Assembly (NCBI GenBank): GCA_025602905.1
Contig: JAHLKI010000024.1
Location: 62,001-126,000 of the forward strand
Direction: 5' to 3'
Length of the DNA: 64,000 nt
Source of the DNA: Phlyctochytrium arcticum
Taxonomy: Eukaryota; Chytridiomycota; Chytridiomycetes; Chytridiales; Chytridiaceae
In this document: positions 18,869-29,189 of the stretch, in pieces
Layout: each line of letters begins with the position of its first letter
Position numbering within the stretch: the first letter of the stretch is position 1
Position numbers and translations under genes: made by a program
The notes under the pieces: generated by a model
What the model was told of the DNA's origin: nothing
What the model saw: the letters and a program-made list of their open reading frames with translations, nothing else
The model's database searches: none

Positions 18869-21800
18869 CTAGTCATCGACCAGATTATACTTTTTTAAAT
18901 AAGATAGCGTGGCGAGCGACATTCCTTCACGCAGTTGCGGTGATTTTGCGTTGTGTCTGGTCGACACAGGGTGTGAGTTTATGGCTGGATCGTAATCCAT
19001 TCGGCGGGATGAAACGGTGAGCGTTTTGATCGAGTTCGTCTGAGGGGCTGATAAACTCTGCTCGCGGCTTCCTGCCTCAGGATGATCCCGTATGTTATTA
19101 CCATGAGTGAATATGGATTGACCCTCCCGTATGTTATCATCATGAGTGGATTTGGAGCGATGTACTGATGGCTGATGTCGACTCGGTTTTGGAGGTAAGA
19201 TGTTTTCCTGCCAATTGGCCGGAGCCTGTTGGCGTTCTGGTGGCACAAAGATAAAACTTTGTTCAGAGTTTTGCGCGAGATTGGCTATTATCGTCTTTGC
19301 CCCGTTTTCTTTCGCCCTGTCACTTGCATTTTCAGGTTCCTAGGCACAAAAACGATGATTTATTAGCAAACGTATTTTGACGTGTATGAATGCGGTGAGT
19401 ACCTCGTCAATGAGAAGATTTGGCCTTGAAGATGATTCATATTCCGTGACCTCTCGCGGTACGATCAACGTGTTGCGAGCAACGCTGTCGACTTCGAAAA
19501 CAGGCTGATAGTTCCACCCCTCATCTGCAGGAAGCCCATCCGTTCGCTCAATTTCTGTCCGGTTAAGCTTCTGTGCTACTGAAACCAAGGTCGTGTTTGT
19601 TGTAACAGTCAACATGGCATCGACAGTTCGATAGACGGACTCTTGCTTTGGCGTTGCATCTGTGACATTTTGTGAGCACGTAAACTCCCTCGACAATTTT
19701 TGGCTCGCTGTAATAGGTGGCAATGATCCAGCTTCGGTAGAGTTTGATTGTTGCTTTCGTTCATCTTTGGAACACTGGGTATAGATAGTTGTATTGGTGG
19801 CCGCATCCAGTTTCACTTCAGTCGTCCGATGGATCGGTTGTCGAGCAGTTCGTTCGACGGGCGGTACTGGAGGCCAATGCGGTGAAAGTGGCCACTGTGG
19901 AGGCATGGTATAAGTACTGGTGGACTGCACTGGCAGATAGACATTCCCATTCACTGCCGGCGGAAATGGTACGTTCATTGTGCCAAAGTTCATCTGCTGT
20001 CGCAAAGATTCGATCTGTTGTTGCAGAAACGCCAGATACATTTGCTGGTGGTAGAGGGGATTAATGAAAGGAGCAATTTGGCTAGGACCCGGAGCTTGTA
20101 TTGACATCGGGGGGTGTAAGAAGGTGGGAACATGGTTGCTATTTGGATTTTCTAATGGCGTCGATGAACTGGCGGCAGATTGTGAGGTTGCGGAGGAGAC
20201 GGGAGTGGGCGATGGTCGGGAACTCCCAGAGACTTTATCGGGGGGTACCTCTTCGGCAATGTAAGGGACTGTTTCTTCAGCCTTTGAGTTACTTTCTTCC
20301 TTCGTTCCGTATACATCATCATTCTCAGCAACATGAGGAGGAGTCTTTTCGGATTTTGTGTTACTTTCTTTCTTCGTTCTGGCTACATGCGAAGTATCCC
20401 GCCTGCTTTGAGAGTTTTGCAAATTACTGCTCTGCCCAGAGTCTGTCTTCGGTCCTTTTATAGTGCTATAAACCAGAAACTGTTGAGGGTACAAATCTCT
20501 GGACTCCGTAGTACACTCCTTACATATTAAATGCATCCTCGATGGCCCCGACAGGAATCTCTTCATTAGGGATATCCAGTTGCTTCAGGGCAATCTTTAT
20601 CATGCTCAGATTATCTCTGGAAACAAATAAACTTCCTTCATACGTTCCTTTGCGGTACAAGATCGGTAAGGCACCAATCTACAAGGAAGGGAGAATTTCG
20701 CAGTCGGCTTAGAAATCACTGTTGGACTAACGGCGGAAAGAACGCTACCTCATATGAACAGTCCCACATCTCTGGGTTGATTGTGTCTTTGTGATATACA
20801 ACAAGGAGAAATTTCGGATCCGATGGGTTCATTTTGGATAATCCGGAATTTTGGGCGTATTTGATACATCCTCTGTAAACTATTGAACGTGCAAGCGCGG
20901 GTGTTGGCGATGGAGAGCCACCTAAAGCCGAGGGCAAATCTTTTACCCAGCTGGCGGTATAGGTTAGCATTCTACTTTGATAATGCTGTCACAAGAACGT
21001 ACATGCCAGCTGTGGAAATTTGGTTGACAGTGGGATCATCTGCGGCAAGTAAAAGAATATGGCGCGCTTGATCTATAGTCAGGAATCTGAGATGACGATT
21101 GTCAGGTTACACTGTCGCTGATGAGCCAGAGTGTTCCATATACCCTGAAGTATCTTGTTTCTTGGTCGCGCGTCCTCCGTTGTTGGTTTCATTCATTGGG
21201 TAAATGGCGTTTACTTGCCCTTCATTCAGAGCTTGAGCCAAGGCATTTTGAATTATGCGAATCGGATTGATGCGCGTCAGTCGCAGGGAAATGTCAAATT
21301 GGAAGAAATGATCTGTTCGGTCCAAATTCAGTGAACGGGTCTTGACTGTAAATGAAACGAACTTGTACATTCGAAATGAAAGATTCCGCGTTCGTCGTCC
21401 TCGATCAGTTCCAAGAACGCGGGTGGATGCCGTGAATGGCCAGAGTCAGTTGAAGACCAATTGGCAACAGACTGGAGATGGATGTTAACTTTGTCTCTTG
21501 GGGTCGAAAATCATACGCACCTGCAGCATATAAGGTGCCAGAGAATTGATGCTCTTGTGAACCCCACTTTCCGGGCATTTCTCATAACGAACAATCTACC
21601 GGAGGCATGTGAGCACGTGTAAAGATTTGCAAAGTAGGGAAATACACGTACAAGGACAGGTATGTCGCCATCAGTCGGAAAGGTGGGTACTAATTTCGAG
21701 ACGCTTCCGATGCTCTCTTTCCTCCCGCGATCGAATCGATCTAGCACTTGATCTACTCGTGACGTATCATGACCTGTCCCTTGTTGACTCGCATCTCCTT

Positions 21801-22801
21801 TTAGATCCTGAGCCAGTACATCTCTCCCTAAGAAGTAACCCAATAGTACGATTCCCTCTGGTGTCCTCGTGAAAGTTTGCGAGTGACTTTCAGATCGAAT
21901 GTGATTCAGCAAGGCTGAGAGAGCTGCTGGTAGGATACAAATGCTGCTTGGTCCAGCATTTGATGATGGTAATGGAATGACGGGTCCTATTGATGAATCA
22001 TCCCTGAATGAACTATCAGATTTGTGCGGCCATCTAGAAGCGTGCACGCGAAATACCACAGGAAATAGCTTGATGCAGCCGGAGGAATGTATCGATATTC
22101 TTTGTCTCGGTCTGCCAGGACGTGTTCATTCGACTTAAGCGCCCGTGGACGACCCAACCCCAATGTGTTGGTGCGTTGAGGATCGACTCCAGCTGGGCTC
22201 GGCGCTCCTCGCCCCGCTATGGTTCTTTTACCTTCTCGAATTCCATCAGATTTGGCACTTCTTGCTGTACATTCCTGGACTGATATTCCAGTGTTTTGGG
22301 ATTCCACTTTTTCGCCAGTAACGTGCGATCCTGAGACACGAACTCTCCCGTTGCCCAAGTCTTTTGCATTGGTTCGCTCCACCAAGATTTGTGTAGCTCT
22401 CGCTCGGACCGAATCTTTGGACTTGACAGCTCTTCCAACAAGCGGTTGACGAGTGCTTCTCTCCCGATCATGACTCCATAATGGCTTTGCAGATCGTGAG
22501 CCAGTTTGAGAGTGACAACCCTCCAGTTGTTGCGGACCTGCTTTCAGTGGTTGATTTGAGACGTTTTCCTGTTTTGCGCTATTGTTCGTGGTTGCAAGTC
22601 CATATTGATCCTTGGAAGAGCGCTTTGTGCCAGGTCCGGTAGTACGCTGCATTGAAAGTGGCACTCTGTCAGACTTCCATAAAGGCTCGGGATCCTCCAC
22701 TTTCCAAATAAGTGATCTTGGAACTCGGAATTTTTGGGCCTCGCGTGGTTGTTTATCACAACGAGACTTAATAGATACCGGTAGTGTTTCTTTCGAGACA
22801 T
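18869..22801 (-). CDS. STIL: STIL / Ana2 / SAS-5 homologue, centriole duplication factor
   Basis: STIL-family proteins bind PLK4 and SAS-6 to start procentriole assembly. In spliced form the N-terminal half has the STIL landmarks in order. These are an LLGYFLGR strand, LDRFDRGR followed by VPTFPTDGDIPVL, then ESGVHKSINSLAP. After those come FQFDISLRL, GFLTIDQARHILLLAADDP and TAGIWVKDL, with a conserved KFLLVVYHK strand further on. The rest is Pro/Gln/Ser-rich with one helical stretch (QQMYLAFLQQQIESLRQQM) that may be the oligomerising coiled coil. The C-terminus (SLATLSYLKKYNLVDD, stop at 18869) looks like a STAN motif end. Several introns are clear, for example the one between VPTFPTDGDIPVL and IVRYEK. 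The first exon is uncertain: the start codon at 22801 and a 200-residue low-complexity stretch after it are provisional. Confidence 0.75.
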
Positions 22802-22937
22802 CACTTCTGCGATGCTCTCGGCACACAATCGAGTCCAGCCATAAATTGTTTTGGGGTTCAAAAAGTATGGCAAAAATGTATGCGCACGACAGGAATGCTG
22901 CAAATGCAAAACTAGGAATTTACAAAAAAAACATCAT

Positions 22938-23010
22938 GCTCCGCACAGGGGTCGAACCTGTGACCTTGGCGTTATTAGCACCACGCTCTAACCAACTGAG
23001 CTAGCGGAGC
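22938..23010 (-). tRNA. tRNA-Ile (anticodon AAT)
   Basis: On the minus strand the acceptor arms GCTCCGC and GCGGAGC pair perfectly. The D arm is GCTCAGTTGGTTAGAGC, which contains the A box. The anticodon loop is CTAATAA, giving AAT (IAU after editing). The T arm ACAGGTTCGACCCCTGT pairs fully and contains the B box. There is no intron. The 5' end is directly abutted by retroelement sequence. Confidence 0.93.
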
Positions 23011-25228
23011 CAGAATTTCGGTGTAAACAAAGGGACTTGCCGCGGATATATAGCTGACTTTGCCACAGGAGAGAGAACTTGCATATCTGGACCAAGTCAT
23101 CGTCGTGCTTTGTGGCTTCCACGACAGCTTGGCGGAACTGGGTTTCGTTAGCAAGACTAATCTGGATGGCGTTGATGGATACTTGATCTGCCGGGGAGTC
23201 TACTAAGGCTTTGCATTTAACACATCGTGGGGCTAAGTCAGGTCGTCGAGACAATACGTCCGCGACGGTATTGGATTTTCCAGGGCCATACCCAATCTCA
23301 AAATCGTACGACTGGAATTTCATCACCCATCGGGCCTGGCGTCGGGTTAAGAAATTTTGATTCTGCAACCACTTCAAGGATTCGTGGTCGGAGAGGACTT
23401 GGAATTTCCTACCCTCCAAATATGGTCGCCATACCCGGAGTGCGTCATGAATTGCCAATAGTTCTTGTTCCCGGGTGTCATATCTGGTTTCTGCTGGAGT
23501 AAGTTTGCGCGAATGATACGCAACCGGTCTCATACCCGATCCGTCATTTTGACCGAGCCAAGCTCCCACAGCAAAGGCAGACGCGTCGGGGCAGACCACG
23601 GTCGGCAAGTCAGGATCAAAATGGCGTAAGACCGGGGCGGATGTGACAAGGTTCTTCAGATGTTCAAATGTTGCTTGTTGAGTGGGTCCCCATGACCAAA
23701 CAGTGTCGTTCTTCAAAAGGTCGGTCAAAGGTGCAGCAATCTTGGCCAGATCTTTCAAAAATGCGTGGAAATAGTTTACCAGCCCCATAAACTGACGTAC
23801 TTCAGTCACGCTTTGTGGAGTAGGCCAATCGCGTACTGAGTTAACCTTCTTGGGATCAAGCCTGATTCCCTTGTCTGATACTACATGACCAAAGAATTCG
23901 ACTTCACGCTGGACGAACGCGCATTTGGACTTGTTCGCATATAGCTGGTGTTCGCGGAGGACTTCTAAAACTTCTTGGACATGTTGTCTATGTTCCACTA
24001 GGTTGCGAGAGTAGATCAATATGTCATCGAGGTATACGATCACTGACTTGTCCAGAAATTGTCGCAGTACGGTGTTCATCAAAGTCATAAATGTGGCCGG
24101 TGAGTTCGTCATCCCAAAAGTCATAACAAGGAACTCAAAGTGTCCGTATCTTGTCCGGAAGGCGGTCTTAGGGACGTCGTCGGGGTGTATTCGAATTTGG
24201 TGATAGCCCGATTTCAGATCCAACTTGGTGAATACGGTTGCACCTGAAAGTCTGTCCATGAGCTCGTCAATCCGGGGTAAGGGGTAGCGGTTCTTTACGG
24301 TCAACTTATTGAGAGCTCGGTAATCTACACACATTCTGAGTGACCCTTCCTTCTTCTTCACGAATAGGATAGGTGCTCCGAAAGGACTTTTGGATGGTCG
24401 GATAAGCCCACTTTCCAGGAGTGCCGTCAGTTGTTTTCGTAATTCTTGTAATTCCAAGGCTGACATATGATAAGTAGGTCTCCAGGGGGTCTGTGTGGGG
24501 TCGGTCATTTCTACGCGATGATCTATTGCTCTTTCAGGTGGTAGGCCGGGAGGTAGGTCTTCAACAAACACATCGGCGAATTGTGCCAGAATATCGCTGA
24601 TTGGGTTTGCTTCATCCTCCTCCTGTTGTGGGTCAGATTTCATCTGTACTACGAATATCTGTGCTTTTCGTTTCATGCATCGTACTAGGCTTTTTGCGGA
24701 GATCAGGTTTAGTTCGGGGTGCTGTGTCGGTGTGGGGTCGTACTTGTCGCGTTGGGTAAACCAACGGACACGGGGTTTCGTGGGCGTGGTAAATTGTACT
24801 ATGCCATTCTGGTAGTTGATCTGGGGATTTCGCCATGTAAACCACGGTATGCCAAGGATAATGTCGTATTTCAAATTTGCTACTATAAAGTTGGCTTTTT
24901 CTTTGTGTGTGCCCACGGCATAACATAAGTCTGGTACATAGGTGCAACCTCTTTGTTTAGATGAATCTGCCATAGATATTTCTATATCAAGGAGGGGAAC
25001 CGTCTTTAGATTTGCCCGACGAACTAAGTTAGAGCTAACAAAGAATTGATCTGCTCCTGTATCTAGCAATATATCTACAGCTACGCCGTTCACACTTCCT
25101 TTAACTACCAGTAGCCGACTACCTTTGGGTGGGGTCGTTGGGTGTAGTAGTTGATGCAGTGTGTTTGGGGCAACCTCTGGTTCGTGGTTTTGGTGTCCTA
25201 AGTCTGATGTCGAGTCTGGTCCTGACAA
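23011..25228 (-). mobile_element. Truncated Ty3/gypsy retrotransposon: protease-RT-RNase H
   Basis: A single open frame of about 740 codons with no stops. Retroviral-type protease: [13 protein letters not shown]. Reverse transcriptase: [44 protein letters not shown] and the catalytic [12 protein letters not shown]. RNase [36 protein letters not shown] and [10 protein letters not shown], all keeping the acidic residues. The frame ends by running into the tRNA-Ile gene. Gag with its zinc knuckle, integrase and LTRs are all missing, so the element cannot move by itself. This is a fungal-type Metaviridae element. The absence of stops suggests a recent insertion. The position right at the 5' end of a tRNA gene resembles Ty3 target choice. 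Confidence 0.9.
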
Positions 25229-25237
25229 CTAGTTTCT

Positions 25238-25900
25238 CTACGACTTATTCTGCCTGTCCCTGTTACTGTCAAACTGCAGCCTGACGTCGTTGGTGAGTGG
25301 GAGGTTGGGAGAAGGCTGGCCCAACACAGTGTGCTCTTCAAAGTGGGAGAGGCCGGTTGAGTCGCGTTCGGTCGTCCCTTTCTCGGACATCATCACAACA
25401 GTGGCACCTTGGACCGCGAGCTCCCTGGCCAGGCTCTTGGTGGGTACAGAGTCGTGGCCCTTGGCCCATTTGAAATTCGCCCACCCACAAGCGATGAGAG
25501 GGGTTGGGGGAATCACTAATAGAGTCAAATTGAGTTAGTGCAATGAAGGAAATCATCGGAACTCAAAAGATTGACTTTACCTTGCGCATTGCCTGGCTGC
25601 AAATTGGCCGCGCGTCGTCGACTTTGGCGATCTTGCATGGCGTGGGATTTGCCAATGCGTCGCATCTGGTTGAGGAGGGGGACACCTTGCGCGTTGATGA
25701 AGGTGGGGTTGATGATGAAGCGGGCGGTGGTGGTTAACGCGCCGTCTCCCGTGTCAGGGTGCAGCGTTGGTAAAAGCCGCCCCGGAAATGCGTTCGCATT
25801 TGGTCTAAACTAGTGTAGACCGTTTGAAGGTACGAAAGGGTATTTCTCAGCCCCAATCCGTTCATCTCGTCACCTCTGCCGCGCAGCAGTTCAATGGAGC
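25238..25900 (-). pseudogene. Fragment resembling a Fanzor/TnpB C-terminal nuclease region
   Basis: Two pieces joined by a plausible intron at about 25529-25575. The left piece reads ACGWANFKWAKGHDSVPTKS, LARELAVQGATVVMMSE and GTTERDST, and ends VRLQFDSNRDRQNKS. The pattern of a Gly-Trp/Asp strand, SxPTK-x-L, VVxxxE-x-x-T-T and finally RDxxxxN resembles the RuvC-like C-terminus of TnpB and its eukaryotic Fanzor relatives. The zinc-ribbon cysteines expected between the last two motifs are absent. The right piece (PTFINAQGVPLLNQM) is not recognisable. The similarity is from memory of motif spacing and is tentative. It may instead be part of another transposon or a host gene. Confidence 0.4.
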
Positions 25901-26733
25901 CTGATATAGGAGGAAAGAAAAGAGTCAAGGCAAATCAGTATCCAGTATGGATTCGAAAACGGAACGCAAGTGAACGACCAACCTTGCACCCCATCTGCTG
26001 TCTGCCGACGAGCATCCTTCCTCTCAAACCAAGCTGTGAGGCACTTTTCCCGATAATGCCTGCCCCTCACGGGTGCGATTGCTTGGGAGCGCTGGTGGCG
26101 ATGGCCTTGCCGTATGGTGGCGTCGGCAGCATTGGGCTGCTGGAGACGTTGTCGCGCACGGTCAGCCATAGTTGTCTCCGGTGACCTACCGGGGGTTGCA
26201 GTCTCCAAAGCCGCGGCTGGGCTGGCCATGTCCGTGTCGGAGAGGAAATCATCCGAGTAAGCTTGGGTTTCTAAAAAAGCAATTGGGCACTGCGAACGGT
26301 CATGCCCGCGCTCGTGACACACCCCACATTGCTGTTGACTCGCAAGCAATTGGCTTTCAGCAATTTCTGCCGTTGTCTTCGCGCGTTTGTTCCCACGCTT
26401 ATGCGTGTTTTTCACAAAGCGACCAAGAGCCGGCTCGCGCACCTCCGAACCTGCGGCAACCGGCGGCAGATGCCATCTTTCAATGACGTCACTCATTTTC
26501 AGTCCACGATCCTGCTTCTGCATCTCCAATATTTCATGCGAACACGGCACACGCATGACAGTTCTATGCCATGAGGTACAGGGTTTCAGAACCAAGATCA
26601 AATACCACCCGCTAACGAATCCCTTCGCGTTCATGCCAGTCAGGATAGGATACGAGCAGGCGATCCAGTTGCCGTTGTGTAGTTCTGGACCTGACCTGAC
26701 CAGACTCGTCCGTTGAATAAAGCACCAAGTCAT
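25891..26733 (-). pseudogene. MULE-type transposase C-terminal fragment (SWIM + CCHC)
   Basis: A 280-codon open frame with no ordinary start. It shows a SWIM-like zinc finger (PCTSWHRTVMRVPCSHEI), a RWHLPP segment and a basic linker (KRGNKRAKTT). After that comes a CCHC knuckle CGVCHERGHDRSQC (C-x2-C-x4-H-x4-C). A SWIM finger followed by 'DIxxRWxL' and a zinc knuckle is the usual end of Mutator-like (MULE) transposases. The DDE catalytic core is missing. I first considered this as gag of the neighbouring Ty3/gypsy element, but the SWIM finger argues against that. It is probably a dead transposon remnant. Confidence 0.5.
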
Positions 26734-26791
26734 CTCCAGTTATCTGCGCATGTAGGTTGCTGCAGAAAGGGCGTGAATAGAGGAGGTTGCT

Positions 26792-26808
26792 GGGGGGGGG
26801 GGGGGGGG
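26792..26808 (+). repeat. Poly-G tract
   Basis: Seventeen consecutive G. It may be an assembly-sensitive homopolymer or a G4-prone site. It lies at the edge of the transposon cluster. Confidence 0.9.
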
Positions 26809-26809
26809 C

Positions 26810-27491
26810 GGGCGTGCCGCACCCTCCAGTAACCTCCCTCCCAGAGGCACCACCAACGCAATCCTTCTTTTTCTTTTTTTCCATTTAATGTTACAGTGTC
26901 TTCCTCCTTTCGCCTCTCATTATCGAATATCAAACTCCTCTCCTCTCTGCACTAATAATTAATTTCTCACACCGCCTAGTTTTACTGTTAGCCAAGATCT
27001 ATGTTATTCCCCAGCTGTTCCCCATTGAAAGCTTCGAAAAGAACAATAGAACAAAGTCACAGAGAATCGAGGAATCGAGGGCGGAGTTGGGCGGCGAAGT
27101 CGGTGGCTCGCTGACTCAGCTTGCTGCGCCGCGCCGCTCCGCCCTACAGTACTTGCGCAGCCGGGACGCCCGATCCCCTTTCTTTGTGGATTTTTTGGTT
27201 TTCCTCGGGCGTTCAGGACATTAGCAGGAACCGAAAATAGCAGCGGCGACGACTGGAATAGCTCGCAAGCCGTACTATAGCCGCCGTCAGTAGAGTTGAC
27301 CCTGGGCCATATAAGCTCATCCTCTCTTCGAAGGCTGGTCTAAAACTTCCAGCTCTGCTCAGCGCCCCCAGCACTACCTTCGCACAAAGAGTTGGACCAC
27401 TTGCCTTGCAGTTGCCTTTCCGGAATCTTCAACTGTCACTCTAGCTCGATACAGGTCCTGTTTACAGCCAAGGCCCAAGAGAAACCCAAAG
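26810..27491 (+). promoter_or_regulatory. Upstream region of the chitin deacetylase gene
   Basis: No gene. A TATA-like ccatataagctc lies at 27307-27318, about 180 nt before the ATG, followed by a C/T-rich stretch. The GC-rich block at 27060-27170 holds the direct repeat ggaatcga. Confidence 0.45.
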
Positions 27492-28973
27492 ATGCACGCG
27501 ATCTCTCTCGTCCTGCTTGCCAGCGCTGCTCTGACTGTCGCGCAGCAGCCTCCAGTCAGTGTTCCTCCTCCCACCACCGGTTCAACCGATGCATCTTACA
27601 ACTGCCCAACAACATGCGCTCCCCCTGCATGTGTGTGTGCATCTACCAGCATTCCCGGCGGTCTGAGCGTCGACCAGACCCCACAGTTCGTGACACTTAC
27701 TGCTGACGACGCTATTCAGGACCTGTCCATCGAACCCTTCAATCAAGTGCTGAACTCGACAACGAACCCCAACGGTTGCACTTTGCCGTATACCTACTTT
27801 GTCAGCACCGCATGGACCAACTTCTGGTTGGTCACCCGTGCCTACAATCAGGGCCATGAAATCGCTGTTCACACCATGAACCACCCCGATCTGGTCAACG
27901 TCACGGCCGCCGTCGCAGAGCAGGAGATTGTTGGAGCTCTACAAGCTCTTCGGACATATGGAGGAATCCCCAACAGTGCCATTGTCGGATTTCGCCACCC
28001 TTTCCTCTCATTCAACAAGGCTACCTTGGACGTTGTGGCCAAGGCCGGCTTCAAGTACGACTCATCGGCCACGCTTGATCCTACCACCGCCCCCTACTGG
28101 CCCCACACCCTAGACTTTGGCGCTCCTTACAGTATGCAACCCTGTACCGGGTGTCCCCCAGGGCCTCAAATGATCTACAAGGGCATGTGGGAAATCCCAT
28201 TGTACTCGCTCCTCACAACCGATCTCAAGCTTTGGGCTTCAATGGATCCAATTATAAACCCTCAGCTGAACGACTATGACATTGCCCTCGCCAACTTGAA
28301 GGCAACATTCCAAGCCCACTACAAGACCAAACTGCCATTTGGTCTCTACCAGCATCTTGCGCAGTTAGTGGCGTGGGGGCCTGAGGTACAAATCAAAAAA
28401 GTTCAGCTACTCAAAGATTTCGTGGCCTGGACACGTACTGAGTTCAAGGACGTATGGTACGTCACCAACCAGCAGCTCATTTCCTGGATCACAAAGCCAG
28501 TACCAGTCGACCAAATGCTGAATGCCTTCCCCTGCCGAGCCCCCGCAACTGATCCATCTAATCCTGAAATCTGTGACGGTATTGACAACAACGGCGACGG
28601 TCAGATTGATAATGGGCTTGTTGACCAATGCCAGATCACAATGGATGCCAGCTTTCCATCATGCTTTGGTTGCCCATCGCTGGTGCCCAACATTACCCAG
28701 CCCGTTCCTCCTCAAAAGGGTACTACCCGCAAACCCGCCCCCGCTGACGCTTGCCCAGACTTTGGTACTTGGGACCCTGTTGCGGGAGCCTGTGTCAACT
28801 TGAAGCGACCCCAGGTCAAGCTGCCCACCACCGGGAGTGGCGGCAGTACTGGTGGTGGCCAGAACGGTGGTTCAGGCAAGAGCGCCAGTGCCCCCAACGC
28901 TCAAATTGGCATTGCACAAGCTGTTGTCTTGGCCATCACTACTCTTGCGGCTGCGTTCGCGTTTTCTCTGTAA
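27492..28973 (+). CDS. Chitin deacetylase-like polysaccharide deacetylase, GPI-anchored
   Basis: Intronless, 493 aa. Family CE4 (NodB) enzymes remove acetyl groups from chitin to give chitosan in the cell wall. The signal peptide is MHAISLVLLASAALTVA. Motif 1 is VTLTADDAIQ, with the Asp pair kept although Phe of the usual TFDD is Ala. Motif 2 is HEIAVHTMNHP, holding the metal-binding His pair. Motif 3 is VGFRHPFLS. Near residue 365 a calcium-binding-like repeat EICDGIDNNGDGQIDNG appears, a type better known from MopE-like and bacterial surface proteins. The C-terminus is a Gly/Ser spacer and a hydrophobic tail (IAQAVVLAITTLAAAFAFSL), fitting a GPI anchor. The substrate is inferred from the fungal context. 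Confidence 0.85.
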   Translation: MHAISLVLLASAALTVAQQPPVSVPPPTTGSTDASYNCPTTCAPPACVCASTSIPGGLSVDQTPQFVTLTADDAIQDLSIEPFNQVLNSTTNPNGCTLPYTYFVSTAWTNFWLVTRAYNQGHEIAVHTMNHPDLVNVTAAVAEQEIVGALQALRTYGGIPNSAIVGFRHPFLSFNKATLDVVAKAGFKYDSSATLDPTTAPYWPHTLDFGAPYSMQPCTGCPPGPQMIYKGMWEIPLYSLLTTDLKLWASMDPIINPQLNDYDIALANLKATFQAHYKTKLPFGLYQHLAQLVAWGPEVQIKKVQLLKDFVAWTRTEFKDVWYVTNQQLISWITKPVPVDQMLNAFPCRAPATDPSNPEICDGIDNNGDGQIDNGLVDQCQITMDASFPSCFGCPSLVPNITQPVPPQKGTTRKPAPADACPDFGTWDPVAGACVNLKRPQVKLPTTGSGGSTGGGQNGGSGKSASAPNAQIGIAQAVVLAITTLAAAFAFSL

Positions 28974-29189
28974 CTATTTAGATCGATCTTCTGAAACTGG
29001 ATCTCTTTTATTTCTCTTATATATCTTTCCTATGTAGCACACGCATTCCTATCTAATGTAGTGTCTTTAGCACTATAGCTTTTTTTTTATACTATGGACA
29101 TTATTATATCAAACGTATCAAAGTCTCGCTGGGTGGAAGCTGCTTCTTTCCTTATCCTATGTGACAGTCTGTAACTCCCACAAAAGCTA

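Noticed and set aside
21511..22059. Separate 182-residue minus-strand gene starting at 22059
   Set aside because: The first codon is GTG and the text is the STIL N-terminal block, which continues through introns into the downstream exons.
25891..26733. CCHC zinc knuckle as Gag of the Ty3/gypsy element
   Set aside because: A SWIM-like finger precedes it, and 660 nt of unrelated coding text separates it from the protease. A MULE transposase end fits better.
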